A DNA stretch of 64,000 bases from an uncultured Sphingopyxis sp. (GTDB lineage Bacteria; Pseudomonadota; Alphaproteobacteria; Sphingomonadales; Sphingomonadaceae): NCBI RefSeq assembly GCF_900078365.1, contig NZ_LT598653.1, positions 2,418,001 to 2,482,000 of the forward strand. Direction: 5' to 3'. The notes beneath the pieces are model-generated. The model searched no databases. It was not told the origin of the DNA and saw only the letters and a program-made list of their open reading frames with translations. Shown here in pieces: positions 1 to 8,984 of the stretch. The position numbers were made by a program, and so were the translations under genes. Numbering within the stretch: the first letter of the stretch is position 1; each line of letters begins with the position of its first letter.

Positions 1-73
1 CCGCCCCCTTTTCCCATAGGCGCTCGGGCACCCGCGCGAGGCGGTCGTATAGGGCGCCGGTCTGCTCAGCCAC
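1..73 (-). CDS. Start of an unidentified protein, cut by the window edge
   Basis: A GTG at 73-71 opens a frame of 24 codons running off the left edge (VAEQTGALYDRLARVPERLW...). It overlaps the SapC stop codon by a few bases, the tight coupling expected of a downstream operon partner. In sphingomonad and Caulobacter loci of this kind, the gene after SapC is usually a cupin/JmjC-like protein. The visible residues are too few to confirm that, so the identity is contextual inference only. Confidence 0.35.
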   Translation of the reverse strand, partial: MAEQTGALYDRLARVPERLWEKGA

Positions 74-785
74 CGCCGAGCCTGTGGTTCTTGCGCGCGA
101 CGAGCGCCGACAGTTGCGACAGCGACGCGAGCGCCATGAACATCGGCATCAGATGCCCGGCGGCGTGCAGCGCGCCGAGCGCCTCGGCGTCGAGCGCGCG
201 CAGCTTCGCTTCGTCGATAATATGGAAACCGACGAGCGAGTGGACCGACCCATCGTCGAGCGTGACCTCGAGACTGAAGGGTTCGAGCAGGTCATAGGCG
301 AGCAGCGCATCGTAGAAGGCCTTGCTCTCGCGATAGCCTTCGTCGAGGTCGCCGAGCCGCTCGGCGATCTCGTCGAGATAGGGGGTTGCTTTCCCTTCGC
401 CGTCGAACAGCCGCACACCGTCGCTCGCGCCGGCGATCCGCGGATGGTCCAGATCGATATGAACCTGCCCCGGCCCCTCGCCGCCCGCCGGACGCCCGAT
501 CAGGAACGGCCCGATCGCAAGCGACAGCGGGCGATAGCGCGCGTCCCAGCGTGCCCCTTCGAGGAACAGATTCTCACCGTTCTGAAATCCGAACATCGCC
601 AGCGCGGTGAAATCTTCACGCCCGGTCTCGCGGCGGAACAGGATCGGGAAATGCGCCTGCACGCGCCGGAATTCGCTCGGCACGGTCAGCGTCGCCATGA
701 TGTCGTCGCCCAGCTCCGCCCCCGCGTCGGTGCGCACGCGCAAATCGCGGTGGGTCTTGTTGTCGAGGACGGCGTGGCGGGTCAT
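66..785 (-). CDS. SapC family protein
   Basis: The 239-aa product matches the SapC family, named after a protein in the Campylobacter S-layer region; its biochemical role is not established. Recognisable family features are the N-terminal VPSEFRRVQAHFPILFRR stretch, the ALAMFGFQNGENLF block and a C-terminal region with LVGFHIIDEAKLRAL. There is no signal peptide, so it is probably cytoplasmic. The ATG lies 12 bp after the halogenase stop. It belongs to the TonB receptor/halogenase operon, and this three-gene association recurs in sphingomonads, Caulobacter and Xanthomonas. Confidence 0.85.
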   Translation of the reverse strand: MTRHAVLDNKTHRDLRVRTDAGAELGDDIMATLTVPSEFRRVQAHFPILFRRETGREDFTALAMFGFQNGENLFLEGARWDARYRPLSLAIGPFLIGRPAGGEGPGQVHIDLDHPRIAGASDGVRLFDGEGKATPYLDEIAERLGDLDEGYRESKAFYDALLAYDLLEPFSLEVTLDDGSVHSLVGFHIIDEAKLRALDAEALGALHAAGHLMPMFMALASLSQLSALVARKNHRLGGG

Positions 786-797
786 CGAATAGCTTTC

Positions 798-2336
798 TTA
801 AAGCGCCGCGGCGGCGGGGGTGCCGGATCGCAGCGCGTCCAGATAATCGCGGTTGGCGGGCAGCGCCGCGGCGAGCGACCGCGCGCGCTGGCGAGTGTCG
901 GCAAGCAAGCCTTCCGCACGCCCGCCGGTCGTCGGCAGGTCGGCGGGAACGGAAAAGCCCATGCCATAGAGGATATATTGGTGGCTCTCGGCGGAGAATA
1001 TCTCGTCGACGCGCGGGAAGTCCCACGCCGACGGCGGCTGGTCGCGCCACAGCGCCAGCATCCCGGTCAGCCCTGGCGGGACATGCGCCGCCTCGCGCTG
1101 CGCCCGCCAATAGGGCTCGTCGCGGCGGCTGAGCACATAATGGAGCTTCAGAAACTCGACGATGCGGTCCCAGCGATAGCGGAACAGCTCGTTGAACCGC
1201 GCGGCATGGATCGGCAGCGCCGCGCGGCGCGCGGGGAAATTGTCGATCAGCGCATTGAGCGACAATTCGATCATCACGATCGCCGAGGCTTCGAGCGGCT
1301 CGATGAAACCCGCCGACAGGCCGATCGCGATGCAATTGCCTTCCCAGAAGCGGGCGCGGTGCCCGGTCGGAAAGCTCAGCCGCCGCGCCGGCACCTCGGG
1401 CGCACCCGGCAGCACGCGCGCGATATAGGCGCGCAGCACCGCCTCCGCCGCGTCGTCATCCATGAAGCGGCTCGCATAGACGCAGCCGATGCCGCGGCGA
1501 TCGGGCAGGCCGATGTCCCAGATCCAGCCCGCTTCGTGCGCGGTCGACACCGTCTGCGACGCGATCGGGCTGCCCGGCGGCACCGGCACCTGCGCCGCGA
1601 GCGCGCGGTCGTTGAACAATGTATCGCCGCGATCGACCCACTCGACGCCCAGATGCCCGCCGATCAGCAGCGACGCATGGCCGGTGCAGTCGACGAAGAG
1701 GTCGCCCGCGATCGCGCCGTTCCCTCGCGTCGCGACCGACGCGATCCCACCCGCGCCGTCGCGGTCAACGCCGGTGACATGATCCGCAACATGCCGCACG
1801 CCCAGCCGCTGCACCGCGTGGCGCGCGAGCAGCGCCGCGAATTTCCCGGCATCGAGGTGATAGGCATAGTTCGCCGCGCCCTGATAATCGGGCATCGCGC
1901 GCTGCCGGGGCGCAAGATCGAGGTCGCAGACCTGCGCCTGCGGCGTCATCGCCGCCGCGAAGGGCAGATCGGGCGCGCCCGACCGCCACGCCGCGAGCAG
2001 TTCGGCCGCCGGCGCCGCGGGCGGCGAAGTGAAGGGGTGCAGATAGCGGTCGTCCGCCGCGCCGGTGACCCAGCCGTCGAAGCGCGAGCCTTGCTTGAAC
2101 GACGCATCGCACGCGGCGAGGAATTCGCCCTCGCCGATGCCGATCGCCGCGAGGGTCGCGCGCATCGTCGGCCAGGTACCCTCGCCGACCCCGATCGTCG
2201 GAATATCGGGCGCCTCGATCAGCGTCACCGAGAGCTTGCCCGCCCTCGCCCGCGACGAGCTGGCGAGGCGTGCTGCCGTCAGCCAGCCGGCGGTGCCGCC
2301 GCCCACGATGACAACCCTCTCGATCGCTTCATTCAT
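798..2336 (-). CDS. Tryptophan 7-halogenase-like flavoprotein
   Basis: This 512-aa protein belongs to the flavin-dependent halogenase family. It has the N-terminal FAD-binding GGGTAG motif (residues 12-17), GVGEGTWP (49-56), the lysine expected to carry the halogenating species (K81 in ASFKQGSRF) and the GFIEPLEAS segment carrying the conserved glutamate. The family signature WxWxIP is present only in part: residues 271-276 read WIWDIG, with glycine for proline. Its gene follows a TonB receptor, typical of a receptor-associated halogenase group whose substrates are mostly unknown. Whether it halogenates tryptophan, another compound or nothing cannot be told from sequence. Confidence 0.85.
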   Translation of the reverse strand: MNEAIERVVIVGGGTAGWLTAARLASSSRARAGKLSVTLIEAPDIPTIGVGEGTWPTMRATLAAIGIGEGEFLAACDASFKQGSRFDGWVTGAADDRYLHPFTSPPAAPAAELLAAWRSGAPDLPFAAAMTPQAQVCDLDLAPRQRAMPDYQGAANYAYHLDAGKFAALLARHAVQRLGVRHVADHVTGVDRDGAGGIASVATRGNGAIAGDLFVDCTGHASLLIGGHLGVEWVDRGDTLFNDRALAAQVPVPPGSPIASQTVSTAHEAGWIWDIGLPDRRGIGCVYASRFMDDDAAEAVLRAYIARVLPGAPEVPARRLSFPTGHRARFWEGNCIAIGLSAGFIEPLEASAIVMIELSLNALIDNFPARRAALPIHAARFNELFRYRWDRIVEFLKLHYVLSRRDEPYWRAQREAAHVPPGLTGMLALWRDQPPSAWDFPRVDEIFSAESHQYILYGMGFSVPADLPTTGGRAEGLLADTRQRARSLAAALPANRDYLDALRSGTPAAAAL

Positions 2337-2439
2337 TGCCGTCGACTCTAAGCCAAGCTTCCATCGCCGTCACGCAAAAGAGCCGCGCCCTGAAAGGCGC
2401 GACCCTCTTGCCTGCGACCCGGCGGAAATGGCCCGCCAC

Positions 2440-5400
2440 CTAGAAGCTGAACCTGACCCCCGCCGCATAGCGCGCGAAGCCCGGCTCGACGAAGTTGACG
2501 TTGTTCTTGCTGCGAAGATGCCCGCGGCGCCCCTCGCCCGTCAGGTTGATCGCCTCGACGAAACCCGTGAGCCCCGGGATGAACTCGTAACTCGCACTCG
2601 CGTCGATCTGCCAATATTCCTCGATATAGAAGGGGTTGGGGCCCGTTCCCGTCAGAAATTCGTCGCGCCAGTTCCACGCGACGCGCGCCTGGATGCCGTT
2701 CTTGTCATAATAGGCAACGGCGTTGGCGCTGTCGCTGAGGCCGGTCAGCGCGAACTGCGCCTCCGACGACGGCAGGCTATTGTCATATGTCGCATCGCCA
2801 TTGACAATCGTATAGTTCAGGATGACGCCGAAGCCGGTGTCCCAGAAGCTGTGCTGAAGCGCGAATTCCCATCCATTGAGCGATGCGGTCTGATCGCTGT
2901 TGATCGGCGTTCCAATCTCGAAATTGACGAGCGGATCGCCCGGCGCGGCGTTGATGATACCGGTATAGGGCTCGCCATTCCCTCCCCCGGTGATGGTCGT
3001 CGTTTCGGGGAAGAATTCGAAGATATGCTGCCGAATCTGGGCGATGGTCGCATCCGCTCCGATCGCCGCGATGGCGGCGTTCCAGCGCGGCCCGCCGACC
3101 GGCGTGGTCAGGCCGAAAGCGTTTGAGTCGATCCGCGTCGAGGAAATGAAATTCTTCACATCCTTGTGGAAATAGCCCACCGACAGATAGGAATCGCGGC
3201 CGTAATACCACTCCGCCGACAGGTCGATATTCTTGGATTTATAGGGGACCAGCCCCGGATTGCCCTGCGCGCCCGTGCCGCCGCCGACGCGGAACAGCAC
3301 GTCGATCGTCCGCCCGCCCTGCATGCTGGCATAGTCGGGGCGCGTGATCGTGTGGCTGTACGACGCGCGCAGCTTGACGTCCTGCATCGGCGAGATGTCG
3401 AAATCGATCGCGGGCAGCCAATTGTCATAGGAACCCTTGAACCGCGTGAAGTCGCTCTCGCCCGAAAAGATGACGTTGAGCTCATTGTCGCCGATCCAGC
3501 GGGTGGTGACGGGCACCGGCACCAGCGCCGCCGACGAAATATCGGTCGTCTCGTACCGGACGCCCGCGGTGAGGTGCGCCGGATTCTCGAACAGGTCGAA
3601 AACGGTCGCCACCTGCAAATAAGGCGCCAGCGTCTTTTCGGTGATCCGCCGGTCGGTGTTGAACACCGCCAGGCAGGTGCCCGGCTGGGCTGCGCCCGTC
3701 GCGGGGTTGCTGCAAACCTGATAATTCTGTTCGTTCAGATCGGCCAGCCGCTCGAAATCGAAGGTATAGAAGCTCTCGATCATCCCCGGCTGGGCAAGAC
3801 CCGGGAACTTGTCGGGCAAGGTGACCAGTTTGAAAATATCGTCGGGAATATCCGACGCGGGGCCCGCCCCGCCCCAGGTGTCGTCGTTCTGGACGGTACC
3901 GAACGCCGAGCGCACCTTGCTGTCGACATAGGACACGCCGAAATCGATGCTGTCGAGGAAGCCATCGTCGTGGTCATATTGGCCGCGCAACTGCACCTGG
4001 TTGATCCGGTTGCGGAAAAAGGCGTTGCGAAAGGCGTTGCCCGTCGGCGTGATCAGCGACGCATCGAGCGGATCGATGCCGGGATACATGCCATAGGAGA
4101 TGACCGGCAGGTCATTCTCGAAATTGACCGTCTGGTTCTGGACGCCGAATATAGCGTTACCCAGCGATACGCTCGACCCGAAGCGATTGACCGGATTGAC
4201 CTCCGCGGTCGAATGATGCGCGTCGAGCTCGAAGGTCACGCCGTCCGCGCCCTTCCATTCGAGATTGAATCCGAGCGACTTGTTCTCGGCCCGGTTCTCG
4301 GTCAGCGCGCCGCTGTACGACAAATCCTTGCCGCCATAGAGGGCATCGGGCCCCGGCGTCCCGTTCGGCGCGGCAAATTCCTCGCTATAGAAAATCGGCC
4401 CGGCGACCGGCCCGTCGGTCCACGCGCTCGACGTGTTTTCATGGTTGAACCACACGCCGACATTGCTGTTCCGCGTTTCGACCGTGTTGCGCGAATAGAT
4501 ATAATCGACCGTCGCGGTCAGTTCGTCGGTCGGCCGGAACTGCAGCACCGCCTGCCCGTTGATGCGCTCGCGATTGATGTCGTTGAGGTCGTAGGACGCA
4601 TTCTGCGGCACCTGATAGACATCGCCCTCGCCCGGGCGATTGATGATATTGTCATAGCGTGGGCTATTCGGATTTTCCTCGAGTTCACCCCAGTTATTTT
4701 CAGCCGTAACGGCACCGGGATAGGCGTCGCGCCAGCCGACGTTCGCCCGGTTGGTGCTCGACTTGCGCTTCTGATACGACCCCGCGACCATGATCCCGAT
4801 CGTGTCGTCGGCAAAGGTCGTGCTGAAGATGCCCGACACTTCGGGCGTGATCGGATCGCCATTGTTGCGCGACGAATCATAGACGGCCTTGGCCGACAGG
4901 CTGCCGCGCATGCCCGGATTGTCGAGCGGACGCGGGGTGCGGATATTGATCGTCGAGCCGATGCCGCCCGACTCGATCGTCGCGCGACCGCTCTTGTAGA
5001 CCTCGACCGACGCGACGCCTTCGGACGCGAGGTTGGCGAAGTCGAACGAACGCGACGACGGCGCACCGTCCCCGCCCCCGATGTTCGCGGTCGGCACCTG
5101 GCGGCCGTTGACCGTGACCAGGTTGAATTCGGGGCCGAAGCCGCGAACGGTGACCAACTGGCCCTCGCCATTCTGGCGGTCGATCGACACGCCGGTGATG
5201 CGCTGGAGCGATTCGGCGAGGTTGGTGTCGGGGAATTTGCCGATGTCCTCGGCCGAAATCGCGTCGACGACGCCCTGCGCCTGACGCTTGATGTCGGCCG
5301 ATGCGGCGAGCGAGGCGCGGATGCCGGTGACGACGATCTCGTCGCCGCCGGCCTCGCTGTCGGCCGGCGCATCCTGCGCGACCGCGACCTGCGCGATGCC

Positions 5401-5466
5401 CATCATCGACAGCGCCGAAGTCCCGGCCAGAAATTTGGCAAGCCAATGCTTTTGAGACGCCCGCAT
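2440..5466 (-). CDS. TonB-dependent outer membrane receptor
   Basis: This is a 1008-aa TonB-dependent receptor for active uptake across the outer membrane, substrate unknown. A signal peptide ends near AVAQ (residue 30). It is followed by a TonB-box-like EIVVTG, a plug domain (IGKFPDTNLAESLQRITGVSID, then VTVRGFGPEFNLVTVNGR) and a long beta-barrel ending in phenylalanine (GVRFSF). The frame extends to a GTG at 5481, but the ATG at 5466 is preceded by GGAGG at suitable distance and gives a better signal peptide. The association with a halogenase and SapC, and the LacI-like operator upstream, suggest carbohydrate uptake, which is inference. Confidence 0.95.
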   Translation of the reverse strand: MRASQKHWLAKFLAGTSALSMMGIAQVAVAQDAPADSEAGGDEIVVTGIRASLAASADIKRQAQGVVDAISAEDIGKFPDTNLAESLQRITGVSIDRQNGEGQLVTVRGFGPEFNLVTVNGRQVPTANIGGGDGAPSSRSFDFANLASEGVASVEVYKSGRATIESGGIGSTINIRTPRPLDNPGMRGSLSAKAVYDSSRNNGDPITPEVSGIFSTTFADDTIGIMVAGSYQKRKSSTNRANVGWRDAYPGAVTAENNWGELEENPNSPRYDNIINRPGEGDVYQVPQNASYDLNDINRERINGQAVLQFRPTDELTATVDYIYSRNTVETRNSNVGVWFNHENTSSAWTDGPVAGPIFYSEEFAAPNGTPGPDALYGGKDLSYSGALTENRAENKSLGFNLEWKGADGVTFELDAHHSTAEVNPVNRFGSSVSLGNAIFGVQNQTVNFENDLPVISYGMYPGIDPLDASLITPTGNAFRNAFFRNRINQVQLRGQYDHDDGFLDSIDFGVSYVDSKVRSAFGTVQNDDTWGGAGPASDIPDDIFKLVTLPDKFPGLAQPGMIESFYTFDFERLADLNEQNYQVCSNPATGAAQPGTCLAVFNTDRRITEKTLAPYLQVATVFDLFENPAHLTAGVRYETTDISSAALVPVPVTTRWIGDNELNVIFSGESDFTRFKGSYDNWLPAIDFDISPMQDVKLRASYSHTITRPDYASMQGGRTIDVLFRVGGGTGAQGNPGLVPYKSKNIDLSAEWYYGRDSYLSVGYFHKDVKNFISSTRIDSNAFGLTTPVGGPRWNAAIAAIGADATIAQIRQHIFEFFPETTTITGGGNGEPYTGIINAAPGDPLVNFEIGTPINSDQTASLNGWEFALQHSFWDTGFGVILNYTIVNGDATYDNSLPSSEAQFALTGLSDSANAVAYYDKNGIQARVAWNWRDEFLTGTGPNPFYIEEYWQIDASASYEFIPGLTGFVEAINLTGEGRRGHLRSKNNVNFVEPGFARYAAGVRFSF

Positions 5467-5520
5467 CCCACTTCCTCCCACTCAGCCGCTCTCTCTCTTT
5501 TGGTGGCGGCATTCCCGTTA

Positions 5521-5552
5521 TGTGAACGTTATCTAAATGGGAACGTTCTCAT
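5521..5552 (-). promoter_or_regulatory. Candidate LacI-family operator upstream of the TonB receptor
   Basis: Two AACGTT cores lie at 5525-5530 and 5542-5547, 17 bp apart. The second is centred in TGGGAACGTTCTCA (5538-5551), a palindrome matching at 6 of 7 pairs around a central CG, the layout typical of LacI/GalR operators. The site is 55-85 bp upstream of the receptor start, where a repressor could block transcription. No LacI-family gene lies in the window. Confidence 0.5.
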
Positions 5553-5642
5553 TGTCAACGCATCGAGCGTGGCTTTTGGGTCACAATGCTGCGCTATTTT
5601 GTGCAGCAAACGTATGCAGCGGATGATGGCGGGCGGAAAGTC

Positions 5643-6533
5643 TCAGCGGCTCCAGCGTGCGAAAATCGCGGTCGGCAGCAACAGCCCCCGCGCTTCCTCG
5701 CGCACCGCGAGTTCGCCGCACTCGACCTTGCCCGGCAGGTCGGCGAAAAGCTGCGCGAGCAACTCGCCGATCGCTAGCGCCGACATGCGCACGGCATAGA
5801 CGGTCAGGAACAGCGCGCGGCTGTCGGCGTCGAGCAGGCGGCGACAGTCGGCGAGCAGCGGCGCGAGCCCCTCCTCGATCTGCCACCGCTCGCCGCCCGG
5901 GCCGCGTCCGAACTTCGGCGGGTCGAGCAGGATCGCATCGTAACGCCGCTCGCGCCGCACTTCGCGCGCGGTGAATTTCCCCGCATCGTCGACGATCCAG
6001 CGCACCGGCTTGTCGGCCATGCCGGCGAGCGCGGCGTTCTCGCGCGCCTGCCCCACCGACTTCTTCGACGCATCGACATGCGTCACCGACGCGCCCGCGG
6101 CGGCGAGCGCCTGGCTGCCGACGCCGGTATAGCCGAAGAGGTTGAGGAAGGCGGGGTCGGTCTTGTCCGCAACCTGGCCGCGCAGCCAGTCCCACACCGG
6201 CGCCATGTCGGGAAAGAAGCCGAGATGGCGAAAGGGCGTGCATTGCGCGGTGAAACGCGCCTCGCGCCACGCGAGCGGCCAGCCTTCGGCGGGGACCGGC
6301 TTGTTGTAATACCAGCGCCCTCCGCCATCGTCGTCCGAAGCCGGAATGAACTCGCCGTCGGCCTTGTCCCATTCGCTGGTCGGCAGCGCGGGCGCCCACA
6401 TCGCCTGCGGCTCGGGGCGGATGAAGCGATAGCGGCCATAGCGTTCGAGCTTGCGCCCGTTCCCGCTGTCGACCAGCCCATAATCGTCCCACGCCTCGCC
6501 GACGAGCGTGACGAGGGGCAGCAGATCAGCCAC
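5643..6533 (-). CDS. Class I SAM-dependent methyltransferase (RlmI/RlmK-like)
   Basis: The 296-aa protein has a Rossmann methyltransferase fold of the COG1092 type. Visible motifs are the SAM-binding FLNLFGYTGVGSQAL, the acidic strand-2 segment VTHVDASKKSV, and ILLDPPKFGRG, the catalytic DPPK-like motif of rRNA cytosine-C5/guanine methyltransferases. It lacks the N-terminal PUA domain of RlmI, so the target RNA is uncertain. The start is GTG at 6533 and overlaps the end of thrC by 8 bp, so the two are probably co-translated. Confidence 0.8.
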   Translation of the reverse strand: MADLLPLVTLVGEAWDDYGLVDSGNGRKLERYGRYRFIRPEPQAMWAPALPTSEWDKADGEFIPASDDDGGGRWYYNKPVPAEGWPLAWREARFTAQCTPFRHLGFFPDMAPVWDWLRGQVADKTDPAFLNLFGYTGVGSQALAAAGASVTHVDASKKSVGQARENAALAGMADKPVRWIVDDAGKFTAREVRRERRYDAILLDPPKFGRGPGGERWQIEEGLAPLLADCRRLLDADSRALFLTVYAVRMSALAIGELLAQLFADLPGKVECGELAVREEARGLLLPTAIFARWSR

Positions 6534-7923
6534 GCGCGGCTTCCGCCAGAATGAACGCCTTCACCGCGTCATAGTCGCCGGGAAGCTTCGTATAGCGTTC
6601 CTCGCGCTCGAACAGATTGCCGAGCCGCGCGGGCAGCGGCGGGCGCACGCCGGTCGCGCGCTCGACCGCCTCGCGGAATTTCGCGGGATGCGCCGTCGCC
6701 AGCGTGACGACTGGAATGTCGGCATCGATCTCGAGCTGGCGCGCCGCGGCGAGCCCGACCGCGCTGTGCGGGTCGATCACCTGCCCGCCGCGCTCCTGCG
6801 CCCAGCGCAGCGCAAGCGCCATCGTGTCGCCATCGATGCTCGCGCTCGAAAACAGGTCGCGCGCGCCCGCGAGCATGTCGGCGGGGATCGTCATCGCGCG
6901 GTTCGCATCGAACTCGCCCATCATCGCGGTGATCGCGGCGCCGTCGCGCCCCGCGAGGTCGAAGAGCAGCCGCTCGAAATTGCTGCTGACCTGAATGTCC
7001 ATGCTCGGCGTCGCGGTCGGCGTCACCGCGCCCGCGCTGTAATCGCCGCTGGTGAGCGCGCGGTGGAGAATGTCGTTGACGTTGGTCGCGACGACGAGCT
7101 TTGCGATCGGCAAACCCATCTGCGCCGCGACATAGCCCGCGAACACGTCGCCGAAATTGCCCGTCGGCACGCTGAACGCCACCGGGCGGTCGGGCCCGCC
7201 GAGCCGGATCGCGGCGTAGAAATAATAGACGATCTGCGCCATCAGCCGCGCCCAGTTGATGCTGTTCACCGCCGACAGCGTGACCTGGCTCCGCGCCTCT
7301 TCGTCGCCGAACAGCCGCTTCACCATCGCCTGCGCATCGTCGAAGCTGCCGTCGATGGCGATATTGTGGACGTTGGGCGCAAGCACCGTCGTCATCTGGC
7401 GGCGCTGGACGTCGCTGACGCGGCCTTCGGGGTGGAGCATGAAGATGCGGATATGCTCGCGCCCGGCGACCGCCTCGATCGCCGCCGATCCCGTGTCGCC
7501 CGAGGTTGCGCCGACGATCGTGATGTCGGTATCGCCGCCCGCGAGGAATTTCTCGAACAACTGGCCCAGCAATTGCAGCGCGACGTCCTTGAACGCCAGC
7601 GTCGGCCCATGGAACAGTTCGAGCAGCCAGTGGCGGTGGTCGAGCTGAACGAGCGGCGTCACCGCGTCGTGGCTGAACCGACCATAAGCGGCCTTGCAAA
7701 GTCCGCGCAGTTCATCTTCGCTCAGCGCGCCCGCGACGAACGGCGCCATCACCCGCACCGCCGTCTCGACATAGTCGAGCCCGGCGAGCGCGCGAATTTC
7801 GTCGCGGCTCAGTTGCGGCCATTTGGCCGGAACATAGAGCCCGCCATCGCTGGCAAGGCCAGCGAGCGTCGCGGCACGAAAGTCGAGGGTCGGCGCGGAG
7901 CCGCGGGTGCTGATATATTCCAT
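6526..7923 (-). CDS. thrC: Threonine synthase
   Basis: The 465-aa PLP enzyme converts O-phosphohomoserine to threonine and phosphate. The PLP lysine is K112 in GPTLAFKDVALQ, and the phosphate-binding SGDTGSAA loop is intact. The N-terminal start MEYISTRG and the LYVP segment are typical of ThrC, and the length is normal. It lies downstream of SURF1 in the same direction, 27 bp away, so it may be read from the oxidase cluster transcript. Confidence 0.97.
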   Translation of the reverse strand: MEYISTRGSAPTLDFRAATLAGLASDGGLYVPAKWPQLSRDEIRALAGLDYVETAVRVMAPFVAGALSEDELRGLCKAAYGRFSHDAVTPLVQLDHRHWLLELFHGPTLAFKDVALQLLGQLFEKFLAGGDTDITIVGATSGDTGSAAIEAVAGREHIRIFMLHPEGRVSDVQRRQMTTVLAPNVHNIAIDGSFDDAQAMVKRLFGDEEARSQVTLSAVNSINWARLMAQIVYYFYAAIRLGGPDRPVAFSVPTGNFGDVFAGYVAAQMGLPIAKLVVATNVNDILHRALTSGDYSAGAVTPTATPSMDIQVSSNFERLLFDLAGRDGAAITAMMGEFDANRAMTIPADMLAGARDLFSSASIDGDTMALALRWAQERGGQVIDPHSAVGLAAARQLEIDADIPVVTLATAHPAKFREAVERATGVRPPLPARLGNLFEREERYTKLPGDYDAVKAFILAEAARG

Positions 7924-7950
7924 GGCGGCCCAGCGCCTAGCGTTATGGGC

Positions 7951-8595
7951 TCAAGGCCGCAAGCGGCGACGGACGGCCAATATATAGATGACGAGTGCTG
8001 CGGCGGCGAACAGGAACCATTGTACCGCGTAGGCGAGATGATTGTTCGGCGTATCGTCGGCCGAGGGCACCCCGCTCGCGCGCAAATTCGCGACCGGCGC
8101 ATCGGCGACGAGCATCGCGCGCGCGGGCACCGCCTTGCCCGTCGCGCGCTCCATCACCGTCGGCTGCTCGGGACCGGGAACGATCGTTCCCTGCACGATT
8201 CCGCCTTTCCATTTCGGCGGCGCGAAATCGTCGCCGATGCCGACGTCGACGAGCACGCCGGGCCCTTCGGCGCCCGTTCGGCAATCGGCGATCATACGGA
8301 TGCCCGACCGACCCTTGCGGTCCGTCCCGCTGCGCGGGTCCCAGCGCACCGGATCGAGGCACACGACACTGCTCTTGCGATAGAGCATCGCGTCGGGAAC
8401 CGGCGGCAGTTCGGGATAGGCCACCAGCGACGACATCGCCATATTGCGCTGGTAAAGCGCGATCAGGGCTTCCTTCTCGCTCTTGCGCTGGAGCTGCCAG
8501 ACACCGAGCCCGATCATCACCGCCACCGCTGCGAGCACGAGCAGGGTCGGGATCAGCGGCCAGCGCCGCGCTGGCTGTTCGACCGCGTCAGTCAT
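7951..8595 (-). CDS. SURF1-family cytochrome oxidase assembly protein
   Basis: The 214-aa inner-membrane protein helps place heme a in subunit I of aa3 oxidases. It has the SURF1 layout: one transmembrane helix after a short N-terminus (PTLLVLAAVAVMIGLGVWQLQR), a periplasmic domain, and a C-terminal helix (WFLFAAAALVIYILAVRRR) preceded by NNHLAYAVQW, the conserved NH.YA.QW block. The ATG at 8595 overlaps the end of the DUF983 gene by 8 bp. A longer in-frame extension to 8679 would lie inside that gene and is unlikely. Confidence 0.9.
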   Translation of the reverse strand: MTDAVEQPARRWPLIPTLLVLAAVAVMIGLGVWQLQRKSEKEALIALYQRNMAMSSLVAYPELPPVPDAMLYRKSSVVCLDPVRWDPRSGTDRKGRSGIRMIADCRTGAEGPGVLVDVGIGDDFAPPKWKGGIVQGTIVPGPEQPTVMERATGKAVPARAMLVADAPVANLRASGVPSADDTPNNHLAYAVQWFLFAAAALVIYILAVRRRLRP

Positions 8596-8977
8596 CACCC
8601 TTGTCCACCCGCCGCCCCTCGGCGGCCTGCCGCTGATGTTCACTCGCGAGCAGCGCGCCCTTGCCGACGCGCAGGCCATAGACGACCGCGACGGCGGTCA
8701 GCGGCACCCACAACAGCACATGAACCCAGATCGGCGGCCTGACCATGGCATCGAGCGTCAGCGCAATCACGACCAGCAGCGCGCCGATGATCAGCGTCAG
8801 AAACGCCGCCGGCCCGTCGCCGACATTATAGCTGCCGAAATCGAGCCCGCAGACGCGGCAGCGCGGGGCGAACTTCACCGGCCCCTCGAACAGCGTCTGC
8901 GCCCCGCACTGCGGGCAGAGGCCAAAAAGGGCAGCGCGCGCGATCGGCGGCTGCCCCTTTTGCGGTTGATTGTCCAT
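8588..8977 (-). CDS. DUF983 membrane protein
   Basis: The 129-aa protein has a zinc-ribbon-like N-terminus (LCPQCGAQTLF...CRVCGLDFG) followed by two hydrophobic helices. This is the DUF983 family, which regularly accompanies ctaE and SURF1 in alphaproteobacterial oxidase clusters; the molecular role is unknown. The ATG at 8977 is 8 bp downstream of the ctaE stop. An upstream in-frame start at 9025 would lie within ctaE. Confidence 0.85.
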   Translation of the reverse strand: MDNQPQKGQPPIARAALFGLCPQCGAQTLFEGPVKFAPRCRVCGLDFGSYNVGDGPAAFLTLIIGALLVVIALTLDAMVRPPIWVHVLLWVPLTAVAVVYGLRVGKGALLASEHQRQAAEGRRVDKGDD

Positions 8978-8984
8978 GGACAAT

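Noticed and set aside
84..2351. Long open frame opposite the SapC/halogenase genes
   Set aside because: It runs antisense to two clear genes and encodes an Arg/Gln/His-rich product with no domains, the usual effect of GC-rich codon bias on the opposite strand.
3166..5799. 877-codon open frame opposite the TonB receptor
   Set aside because: Composition is Arg/Asp/Ile-rich without recognisable motifs; the minus-strand receptor is unambiguous.
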